Shown here: one piece after another, positions 49,917 through 57,292 of the stretch
How positions within the stretch are numbered: position 1 is the stretch's first letter
Layout of the letters: every line of letters starts with the position of its first letter
From: Gammaproteobacteria bacterium
GTDB lineage: Bacteria; Pseudomonadota; Gammaproteobacteria; Pseudomonadales; Pseudohongiellaceae
Direction of reading: 5' to 3'
DNA: 64,000 nucleotides
Assembly (NCBI GenBank): GCA_030682575.1
Contig: JAUXNX010000003.1
Span: forward strand, 1-64,000
Notes under the pieces: model-generated
What the model was told of the DNA's origin: nothing
Databases searched by the model: none
The model's input: the letters and a program-made list of their open reading frames with translations, nothing else
Made by a program: the position numbers and the translations under genes

Positions 49917-50516
49917 ATGTCGTCAGATGCACGCTCGTCCCGTAAAGAACACATACTGCAATCCCTCGCCCGCATGCTCGAAACAGGCCCAGGCGAGAGG
50001 ATCACCACTGCCGCGCTGGCAAGAGAAGTCGGTGTATCCGAAGCTGCTCTTTATAGACACTTCCCCAGCAAGGCGAAGATGTTCGAAGGCCTCATCGTCT
50101 TTATCGAAGAAACTCTATTTACGCGCATCAGTCGCATTCTTGATGATGAACCTTCTGCATTGCATCGCTGCGAAAAAATTCTCATTCTATTGCTGACGTT
50201 CGCGGAGAAGAATCCCGGCATGACACGCTTGATGACGGGCGATGCACTGGCCGGCGAAACTGAAAGGCTGCGGCAGCGCATCAGCCAGTTGTTCGACAGG
50301 CTGGAGGCACAACTGAAGCAGATTCTGCGCGAAGCACAGATTCGCGAAAACCTGAAGACGGCAATATCGCCCGCAGTCATGGCGAACCTGCTGATGGCGA
50401 GCGCAGAAGGACGCCTGATGCAGTTTGTCAGAAGTGAATTCAAGAAGACGCCGACACAGCACTGGGACGAACAGTGGCAGTTTCTGTCCCGGAATATGTT
50501 GGCGCCATTCGCCTGA
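49917..50516 (+). CDS. slmA: Nucleoid occlusion factor SlmA
   Basis: TetR-type DNA-binding protein that blocks FtsZ assembly over the nucleoid. 199 aa. The N-terminal helix-turn-helix shows [21 protein letters not shown], the SlmA-typical version; [17 protein letters not shown] near the C-terminus also fits. It lies between argB and pyrE as in other gammaproteobacteria. It ends back to back with pyrE. Confidence 0.95.
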   Translation: MSSDARSSRKEHILQSLARMLETGPGERITTAALAREVGVSEAALYRHFPSKAKMFEGLIVFIEETLFTRISRILDDEPSALHRCEKILILLLTFAEKNPGMTRLMTGDALAGETERLRQRISQLFDRLEAQLKQILREAQIRENLKTAISPAVMANLLMASAEGRLMQFVRSEFKKTPTQHWDEQWQFLSRNMLAPFA

Positions 50517-51167
50517 TCAGCTAACGCCGAACTCATCCCGATAGTGTCTGATCGCTACCAGATTGTCCTCCAGCAGCGGATCGTCGTGGGCGGTCAGATA
50601 GTCAATGATTTGCCCAAGTGTGATGAGCCTGATCACGGGAATATCATACTGTTGTTCGATTTCCTGAATGGCAGACAACTGGCCCGTCCCACGCTCCTGT
50701 CTATCGAGCGCCACGACAATCCCGGCCGGAACAGCACCTGCGCGATTCAGGATTTCCATGACTTCGCGAATCGCTGTACCTGCCGTGATCACGTCATCCA
50801 CGATCATCACACGTCCCCGCAAGGCAGAACCTACGGTCAGTCCCCCTTCACCGTGATCCTTGGCCTCCTTGCGATTGAAGCAGTAGGGCTTGTTGGTGCC
50901 ATGTTGCTGCACCAGTGCCGCAGCGGTCACAGACACCAGTGGAATACCCTTGTAGGCAGGCCCGAACAGCAGGTCGTAATCAACATCCGATGCTGCGATC
51001 GCAGCGGCGTAACTCTTGCCGATGAAGGCCAGTGCCTCACCGGTGTTGAAGAGACCTGCATTGAAGAAATAGGGGCTGGTGCGCCCCGACTTCAGCGTGA
51101 AACTGCCGAAACGCAGAATCTCGTGACGAATCACAAACTCGATAAATGCCTTCTGAAAATCCTGCAT
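50517..51167 (-). CDS. pyrE: Orotate phosphoribosyltransferase
   Basis: Pyrimidine synthesis: orotate + PRPP to OMP. PRPP-binding loop [24 protein letters not shown]-loop Lys region [11 protein letters not shown]-terminal [14 protein letters not shown]. 216 aa. Its stop abuts slmA's stop. Downstream partner of rph on the same strand, 54 bases away. Confidence 0.96.
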   Translation of the reverse strand: MQDFQKAFIEFVIRHEILRFGSFTLKSGRTSPYFFNAGLFNTGEALAFIGKSYAAAIAASDVDYDLLFGPAYKGIPLVSVTAAALVQQHGTNKPYCFNRKEAKDHGEGGLTVGSALRGRVMIVDDVITAGTAIREVMEILNRAGAVPAGIVVALDRQERGTGQLSAIQEIEQQYDIPVIRLITLGQIIDYLTAHDDPLLEDNLVAIRHYRDEFGVS

Positions 51168-51221
51168 CGCGTCAGCTCCCCTCTTCAGTGTCAGACTTCA
51201 CTTCCCTTCCCTTCTGCAATG

Positions 51222-51956
51222 TCACCCTGCAATGCCCAGTGCCTGCTTCTGCTTACTGAGCAACTCGGCGATACCACTCTGGGCCAGTGCAATCATCGCC
51301 TGCAGTTGTGTTGCATCGAAGTCGCTCTCCTCGCCCGTGCCCTGCACTTCAATGAACCGCAGGTTCTCCGTCATCACCACGTTCATGTCGGTCTCGGCGT
51401 TGGAGTCTTCGTCGTAGTCCAGATCCAGCACGGGCACACCCTTGAAGATACCCACTGACACTGATGCGATCAGCTGCTTCAGCGGACTTTTCTTGACCCG
51501 CCCCGTGCTGAGCAAATACGTCACAGCATCGTGCAGCGCCACACAGCCACCGGTGATTGATGCCGTGCGTGTGCCGCCATCGGCCTGGATCACATCGCAG
51601 TCGATCTTGATGGTGTTCTCACCCAGCAGTTTCATGTCCATGGCCGCGCGCAATGATCGGCCGATCAGACGGGAAATCTCGTGCGTGCGACCACCCTGCC
51701 GACCACTGACCGCTTCACGATCCATGCGCGAACCGGTGGAGCGCGGCAGCATCCCGTACTCTGCAGTCACCCAACCGGTACCACTGCCTTTGAGAAACCG
51801 GGGTACGGACTCCTCCACGCTGGCGGTGCAAATCACCTTGGTGTCGCCGAATTCGACGAGCACGGAGCCCTCGGCGTGTTTGGTGTAATGGCGGGTGATG
51901 CGGATGTCACGGAGTTCGTCGGGCTGGCGTTTACTGGGTCGGAGCTGGTCTTGCAT
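51222..51956 (-). CDS. rph: Ribonuclease PH
   Basis: 3' tRNA-trimming phosphorolytic exoribonuclease. 244 aa with the conserved [16 protein letters not shown] start, [32 protein letters not shown] and [16 protein letters not shown] motifs. ATG 51956 is preferred over the ORF-track start four codons earlier; GAGG precedes it. Its order rph-pyrE on one strand is standard. No sign of the frameshift known from some E. coli strains. Confidence 0.96.
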   Translation of the reverse strand: MQDQLRPSKRQPDELRDIRITRHYTKHAEGSVLVEFGDTKVICTASVEESVPRFLKGSGTGWVTAEYGMLPRSTGSRMDREAVSGRQGGRTHEISRLIGRSLRAAMDMKLLGENTIKIDCDVIQADGGTRTASITGGCVALHDAVTYLLSTGRVKKSPLKQLIASVSVGIFKGVPVLDLDYDEDSNAETDMNVVMTENLRFIEVQGTGEESDFDATQLQAMIALAQSGIAELLSKQKQALGIAG

Positions 51957-52137
51957 ACTGCCTCGCAAATCGTCTTTTGAATTGAGGCGCGATTATCCTT
52001 GATATGGCAAGTGATGGCGAGTCAGCAGCCGAATATTGGGGTAACATACGGCCCCATGCCCCAAACGCAGGACAGAAAATCGCTCTGTCCCTTTCAAAGT
52101 TGTTGTTTTTACTGAAGTTTGAAACAAGGGTTCTTCT

Positions 52138-53004
52138 ATGGTTCTGAGCATGACCGCTTTCGCACGAAAGCAAGGCAACTGTGGCCGAGGTGTCCTGGTC
52201 TGGGAAATCCGCTCCGTCAATCACCGCTATCTGGAACCCGGCATTCGTCTTCCCGACGTGCTGCGCTCCCTCGAACCCGCCATCCGCGATTCCCTTCGCA
52301 AGCACATCGCGCGCGGCAAGGTGGACTGTCAGTTGCGCCTGGAGACCAGCGACGCCCTGAGCAGCGCCCTGCAGATCAATGAAGAAGTCGTTGTGCGCCT
52401 CAATGAGGCCAGCGGCCAGATCCTGTCCCTGACCGGCGGCGGCCCTGCCCTGACCGTGATGGAAATACTGAAGTGGCCGGGCGTGCTGAGTGAGTCTGAA
52501 GCCGTACCCGAAGATCTCGAAGAAAAAGCACTGTCATTGTTCAACGAGGCGCTCTCCGACCTGATCGAGACGCGCAGGCGCGAGGGTCATGAACTGCACG
52601 GTTTCATCAGCAAGCGCATCGACGCCGTGCGGGAAATCGTCAAGACCGTGCGCGTGCGCATGCCTGAAATTCTTGCACGCCAGCAGCAGGTACTGCGGGA
52701 TCGTCTCGCGGAATTGAAGATCGAACTCGATCCCGCTCGCCTCGAACAGGAGATCGTGATCTACGCACAGAAGTGCGATATCGATGAAGAGCTGGATCGT
52801 CTGGAGACGCACCTGAACGAAGTGGAGCGCGTGTTGCGCCTGGCAGAACCTTCCGGTCGTCGCCTCGACTTCCTGATGCAGGAATTGAATCGCGAGGCCA
52901 ATACGTTGTCGTCAAAGTCCATCGTTGCGGAGACCACGCTCAACGCGGTGGATCTGAAGGTGTTGATCGAGCAGATGCGGGAGCAGATTCAGAATATTGA
53001 GTGA
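52138..53004 (+). CDS. yicC: YicC family endoribonuclease
   Basis: 288 aa. Typical opening MVLSMTAFARKQ and SVNHRYLEPGIRLP, with C-terminal DFLMQELNREANTLSSKS. YicC acts as an endoribonuclease in E. coli. It is divergent to rph across 181 bases and usually near gmk; here gmk is about 10 kb away with inserted accessory genes between, which is notable. Confidence 0.93.
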   Translation: MVLSMTAFARKQGNCGRGVLVWEIRSVNHRYLEPGIRLPDVLRSLEPAIRDSLRKHIARGKVDCQLRLETSDALSSALQINEEVVVRLNEASGQILSLTGGGPALTVMEILKWPGVLSESEAVPEDLEEKALSLFNEALSDLIETRRREGHELHGFISKRIDAVREIVKTVRVRMPEILARQQQVLRDRLAELKIELDPARLEQEIVIYAQKCDIDEELDRLETHLNEVERVLRLAEPSGRRLDFLMQELNREANTLSSKSIVAETTLNAVDLKVLIEQMREQIQNIE

Positions 53005-53026
53005 TATAGCCTCTGAGCATTGCGTG

Positions 53027-54451
53027 TCATATTTCGCGCCAAAATGAAGCCTTGCGGCCATGCACTCGGCGTAATTCCGAAACATAATCGTCGCCGTTCA
53101 TAAGCGCGTGGTAGTTCGGAATTTTGGTACCCAATTCAGCGAGACGCTTGTAGTAGCGCACAGCATGCCCATAGGCTGTGCTGCGACCGGCGTTGAGTAT
53201 GTCTTCGAGCAGTACGCGATAGTAAATCACTGCAGCCAGGTAGTGCTCGCTATTGGCAAAACTGCTCGCCCATTGGCTCAATGTGCCGTAGAAAACCTTC
53301 GTCAGTTTATCCGCGTGATCGAGCACTTCTTGCGCCGCTTGATCCGAGACTCCCAAGGCAATCAGCGTCGCAATGGATATCTCCAGATCACTTGTCTGCA
53401 GTGCCCTGCTGACGGCAGCATGCTGCACCTGTGCTTTCTCCTGCTCGGGCAAAACCTGAAGCAACGCCTGCAAATTCTCGAAGCCAGGAGTCACGTCGTA
53501 AACTGCCCGCCGCAAGTCTATCAGTTCATCATGACGACCCAGCATTGCCAGTGTCGCATCAAGCAAGCGCAATCGATCAGCCTCGAACCGACTGTGCCAC
53601 TCACCATCAAGCCACCTCAATGCCGCTTCACCGTCTCCAACCGCCAGACAGAACTCGATGATGCTCTGCTTCTGCAGCTCATTCGGTTGTGGTGAACGCA
53701 ACAGATATGATCTCTCATAGAGCTCGACATCTTTCAACGCTTGCGCAACTGCAGCCATTCCCAACGAGGCGGTCATCAGCTTTCGATTGTAAGGTTCTTC
53801 AAGATCGTCCTTCAAAGCACGTCTCGATTCACCTTCAAAACGCCAGGCGAGCTGTCTCAACTCCTCCTCGCTCAGCAAACTCGTCGATTGCTGAATCAGT
53901 GTATCCCACATTCCATATGGATTATTCAGATGTCGCGTGTATAACTCGGTGGGCCATTCAGTGCGGGCATTGTCCGCTTGCTGTTCCCGCCAGCGACTGG
54001 CCGCTTGCAACCAAAGGTGCAGGCCTTGGCGATAACTGTCACCGACCGCCCCTCCGGAATCGTCAACACGTTCGAACACCTTTTGATGAGTGGCCATGAA
54101 ATCATCTGCCGCGACAAACGCAAGCTGGGGGCTGCTGCTCAGAAGCAGCTCAATATCCCGCACCAGCGCATTCAACGACTTGCTGAAATCAAAACTTTCC
54201 CCGTAAGAAATGAAGCGGCTGCCTCGTTTGAGCGACTGTATGCGCTTCTTGAGTTGCTTTGCCAATGCAACGGGGTTCTCGCGCAACAACTGGCTCTCGA
54301 TACAACTGTCAACAGCACTGTCGATGCCGTACACGCCTCTTATGATCTCCTTGAGCCGATCAATCGGCGCGATCCCAAGCAGTTCTTCAAACTCGGATTT
54401 CAAAACATTCTCCTGAAAATCAATTTCCTGTAGATCAATCCACACTGGCAC
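53027..54451 (-). CDS. Helical-repeat protein of unknown function (possibly DUF6880-like)
   Basis: 474 residues, no signal or membrane segment. The sequence is mostly amphipathic helices (for instance ALRWLDGEWHSRFEADRLR), consistent with an alpha-solenoid. The end (NAGRSTAYGHAVRYYKRLAE) resembles what I recall of DUF6880, with low certainty. It starts five bases after the Fic gene's stop, same strand, so the two are translated together and may function together. Function unknown. Confidence 0.7.
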   Translation of the reverse strand: MPVWIDLQEIDFQENVLKSEFEELLGIAPIDRLKEIIRGVYGIDSAVDSCIESQLLRENPVALAKQLKKRIQSLKRGSRFISYGESFDFSKSLNALVRDIELLLSSSPQLAFVAADDFMATHQKVFERVDDSGGAVGDSYRQGLHLWLQAASRWREQQADNARTEWPTELYTRHLNNPYGMWDTLIQQSTSLLSEEELRQLAWRFEGESRRALKDDLEEPYNRKLMTASLGMAAVAQALKDVELYERSYLLRSPQPNELQKQSIIEFCLAVGDGEAALRWLDGEWHSRFEADRLRLLDATLAMLGRHDELIDLRRAVYDVTPGFENLQALLQVLPEQEKAQVQHAAVSRALQTSDLEISIATLIALGVSDQAAQEVLDHADKLTKVFYGTLSQWASSFANSEHYLAAVIYYRVLLEDILNAGRSTAYGHAVRYYKRLAELGTKIPNYHALMNGDDYVSELRRVHGRKASFWREI

Positions 54452-54456
54452 TGCGA

Positions 54457-55569
54457 TCAGCGGTAGGGAACTACACTATTGCTGTCTTCGGTCATGAGTT
54501 GCAGCAGTTTGGTATGCACGAATAATTTCTCCTTGCCGAACTGCTGCTCCTTCATCACCCCGGCTTCCACCAGCTTTTTCAGGTAGACAGACGCGGTTTG
54601 GCGCTGCGCGATGTTCTTCGCGGTGAGCGAAGTTATCCGGCAGTACGGCTGTTCAAAGAGAATTTGCACCAGTTCATGGCTGTAGATTTTCGGGAGACTT
54701 TCCTGCAGATATGCGGTCGTGAATTCGATGAGGCTGCGCACAGCTGCAATCTTGTTACAGGTCCATTGCGACACCTCGGCAACCCCCTGGAGCATATAGA
54801 CAATCCAGTTCTCCCACTCTTCTCGGGAGGTGACGGCTGTCAGCAATCGGTAGTAATCGGTTTTGTTTTGCACAATGTACCGACTGAGATACAGGATCGG
54901 CAGGGAAAGCAGATTCTGCTCAATCAGGTAGAGCACATTCAGTATTCGGCCTGTGCGACCGTTGCCATCGTAGAATGGATGGATTGCCTCGAACTGGTAG
55001 TGGCTGACCGCCATTTTGATCAGCGGATCTATTCCGTCATTGTCATGGAGAAACCGCTCCCAATTGGCGAGCAAATCCCGTATGGCCTTTTCGCCAACCG
55101 GAGGCGTGTAGATTGTCTCACCAGTTTGCTGGTTGCCGATTACGGTGCCCGGTAATTTGCGAATCTCCATATCCGCGCCTTGCAAAGTTGAACACACTTC
55201 GACTGCCGTGGTGGTGCATAGCGGCCGTTGCCTCAACTGCAAGAAGCCTTGATACAGCGCCGTGCGATAGCGCAGTGCTTCCTTGGTGGCCGGGTCGGCG
55301 TGGGTATCCTCCTGAGCGAATTGAAACAGCTTGTCTGTCGTGGTGAAGATGTTCTCGATTTCAGAACTGGCCCTGGCCTCCATCAGAGGCAGCAGGTTAA
55401 TCAACAAACCCTGATTCGGCAGTAACTCGCCCGCCTGCTTCAACTCAGCCAAGGCCGCCCGTGCAGGAATACAGGCTTTGAGGATAGCCACGGAGTCCAA
55501 CACTTCTTGTGCAGGAGGCAAGGGAGGGAGTGCGTTGTAGGGTATCTCAGGGCGCCATGTCATGTTCAT
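54457..55569 (-). CDS. Fic family protein (AMPylase-type)
   Basis: 370 residues. The Fic core motif is HPFYDGNGRTGR with catalytic His197, which transfers AMP or a related group to target hydroxyls. An N-terminal class II inhibitory motif SSEIEN (68-73, S-x-x-x-E-N) suggests self-inhibition. The C-terminal ~100 residues (RITSLTAKNIAQRQTASVYL) look like a winged helix, so it may bind DNA or regulate itself. Family: Fic/DOC with DUF4172/N-terminal domain. It lies under a 31-base dyad (see separate entry) and before a helical-repeat gene; the target is unknown. Confidence 0.92.
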   Translation of the reverse strand: MNMTWRPEIPYNALPPLPPAQEVLDSVAILKACIPARAALAELKQAGELLPNQGLLINLLPLMEARASSEIENIFTTTDKLFQFAQEDTHADPATKEALRYRTALYQGFLQLRQRPLCTTTAVEVCSTLQGADMEIRKLPGTVIGNQQTGETIYTPPVGEKAIRDLLANWERFLHDNDGIDPLIKMAVSHYQFEAIHPFYDGNGRTGRILNVLYLIEQNLLSLPILYLSRYIVQNKTDYYRLLTAVTSREEWENWIVYMLQGVAEVSQWTCNKIAAVRSLIEFTTAYLQESLPKIYSHELVQILFEQPYCRITSLTAKNIAQRQTASVYLKKLVEAGVMKEQQFGKEKLFVHTKLLQLMTEDSNSVVPYR

Positions 55570-55935
55570 GAAATCAGGTTTTTTGGATATGAGGGCCAGT
55601 CTACGAGTTCTGCATCAACATGTAAACAGGTCATATTTAAAAATAACGGTTATGTAAATATGATGAGTCTCTCATGTTTATAACGCCAGGCGCCCCGCAT
55701 GCTTTCCTGGATCGCCTGTACTCAGGCAATCCAACTCCAGTCATTCACTCCTGCTCCAGCCCAATTTCTCACCGGTCTCGATTCTGGCCAGGAGTTACCG
55801 TTGTCTTTAATCTTCTCCGACCTTTTTCAGGATCAAATTGACAACATGAGCATCCTGGAATCTGTAATAAAAAATTGCTCCGCTCAAAGGGGATAAAACC
55901 CTAAGTATCTATCCTTTACTCACATATATTGACGA
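55570..55935. other. AT-rich intergenic region upstream of the Fic gene
   Basis: 366 bases without a credible gene; the 65-aa plus-strand ORF (55699-55896) has no recognisable motif. It should contain the Fic promoter and the 3' end of the RNA-ligase transcript from the right. Confidence 0.4.
55632..55662. promoter_or_regulatory. Operator-like dyad upstream of the Fic gene
   Basis: A 31-base AT-rich dyad: outer arms CATATTTA/TAAATATG and inner arms ATAAC/GTTAT. It lies 63-93 bases upstream of the Fic start codon. Size and symmetry fit a dimeric regulator site, possibly autoregulation by the Fic protein's winged helix (inference). Confidence 0.5.
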
Positions 55936-56634
55936 CTACTGATGATTTGGTGGTAATTGTGCCACCTGGTTCCACTGCATCGTGCGACTACGCCAGTGTT
56001 CTTCAATGGCCTGCACAAAATTCTTGTTGACGAACTTGGCGCGCGCCTCGTTCCACTGCTCCGAATCCTGTCGAATGACGATGCCTTCTACCTGCCCGGC
56101 ACGATAGCGACTGGTGGCACTCTCCAGAAATCGCGTGAGTGTGGCCTTGTCGAAGTGACCACGGCCCAACTCCGGCACCTGGGAAAGACCCAGCGTTGTT
56201 GCCAGTTCGTTGCGCCGTGCCACGCTCCAGAATTTTTCCTGCTGTCTGTCGTAGACATCGAACAGCAGAAACCAGTCCGGCAGTGCGTGATAATCAAGAG
56301 AGTGCTGCGCTGCACACCACTCACCGAAGAGAATCAGATCAGGTGTGAGGAAGTCCCTCAGTGCGAAATCGTACTGTCCCAGCCAGGAATTGAGTCGCGA
56401 GAATTGTCCGTTGAAAGGTTGCTCCAGATAGCTGCCGCGATTCTGCGCCTGCAACTGACCGTTATCATCCAGCGAAATGCCGAGATTGGCGCCGTCGAGC
56501 TTCTCCTCGATGATGATCTCGTTCTGCAGCATCTCGGAGACTTCGTGTGCCAGCAGTACCTTGTCGCCACGCGGTTCGCCCTCGCCCAGCCAGATCAGAT
56601 GATGCGTGTGAGGGAAGCGAAAGAATTCAGTCAT
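55936..56634 (-). CDS. Rnl2-like RNA ligase family protein
   Basis: 232 residues. Nucleotidyltransferase motifs: I IEEKLDGANLG (nucleophile Lys45), III/IIIa FLLFDVYD, IV EGIVIR, V KFVNKNF. These fit ATP-dependent RNA ligases of the T4 Rnl2/DRAM group. The C-terminal domain of Rnl2 is not evident, so it is a minimal version. The ATG at 56634 overlaps the end of the PIN gene by eight bases, so the two are translationally coupled. End-joining of broken RNA is the family role; the substrate is unknown. Confidence 0.82.
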   Translation of the reverse strand: MTEFFRFPHTHHLIWLGEGEPRGDKVLLAHEVSEMLQNEIIIEEKLDGANLGISLDDNGQLQAQNRGSYLEQPFNGQFSRLNSWLGQYDFALRDFLTPDLILFGEWCAAQHSLDYHALPDWFLLFDVYDRQQEKFWSVARRNELATTLGLSQVPELGRGHFDKATLTRFLESATSRYRAGQVEGIVIRQDSEQWNEARAKFVNKNFVQAIEEHWRSRTMQWNQVAQLPPNHQ

Positions 56635-57223
56635 GCTGTTTTTCCTGATCGGTCGTGTGTTCATGGTGGGTGTGCCGGCCGTGGTGCTGGCGCAGCACCT
56701 TTTCCTTGTGTTTGCTGCGCGACCACTCCTCGATAATGGGTTCGAGCGTCAATCCTGTCAGTTTCAGTTCATGCTCCCAGTCGTGCCAGTCCGTATCTCC
56801 GGCAAAAGCCACGGCGCTGGTACCAGGCAGACTCAATGCGGCGACTGCAGCGGCAACCATCTTGCGATCTGCCAGATCGTGAACCGTGCCATCAAGTGGT
56901 TGCGGCACGATGCCGTTGCCATCGGCGTCGTAATCGACTGTCACGATATCCACCAGATCGCTCTCCCATTTGTGTCGAATGACCTGCAGCCCATAGTCAT
57001 TGAAGCCGAGCTTGTGGTGATACTCCTTTTCGATTTCACCTGCTGCATCGAGCACGAGACGGGCATCACTGCGCTCGAATTCCTGCAACCAGCTCAAAAT
57101 GCGCTGCCGCATTTCGTCTTCAGGCGGCGTGGTATCCGTGTGCTGCGGATGCGGGTAAGGCGACGAACTGACCGCGCTGGCAGCGATCAGGACATTGGTA
57201 TCCAGCACATAGCGATCCTTCAT
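56627..57223 (-). CDS. PIN-domain protein, putative ribonuclease
   Basis: 198 residues. PIN motifs: YVLDTNVLIA at the start (Asp8), a middle acidic residue in the helix, HDLADRKMVAAAVAA and FAGDTDW, together the acidic metal site. The C-terminal tail is His-rich (HHGRHTHHEHTTD). ATG 57223 with GAGGAG six bases before it is preferred; the ORF track begins 34 codons earlier. It overlaps the RNA ligase gene, suggesting that one protein cuts and the other rejoins RNA (inference). No cognate antitoxin gene was recognised, so a classical VapC toxin is less likely. Confidence 0.8.
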   Translation of the reverse strand: MKDRYVLDTNVLIAASAVSSSPYPHPQHTDTTPPEDEMRQRILSWLQEFERSDARLVLDAAGEIEKEYHHKLGFNDYGLQVIRHKWESDLVDIVTVDYDADGNGIVPQPLDGTVHDLADRKMVAAAVAALSLPGTSAVAFAGDTDWHDWEHELKLTGLTLEPIIEEWSRSKHKEKVLRQHHGRHTHHEHTTDQEKQHD

Positions 57224-57292
57224 CAGAACTCCTCGGAGGACACGCCCTCTGTCGGCATCATACTCCGTTGGCCGTGAGGGAACGACCTGACA

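Noticed and set aside
50544-51458. 304-aa plus-strand ORF opposite pyrE and the end of rph
   Set aside because: Antisense shadow of two well-conserved enzymes.
55699-55896. 65-aa plus-strand ORF upstream of the Fic gene
   Set aside because: No ribosome site or motif; more likely regulatory DNA.
56627-57223. Classical VapBC toxin-antitoxin pair
   Set aside because: No small antitoxin gene is adjacent; the partner is an RNA ligase and the PIN protein is longer with a His-rich tail.
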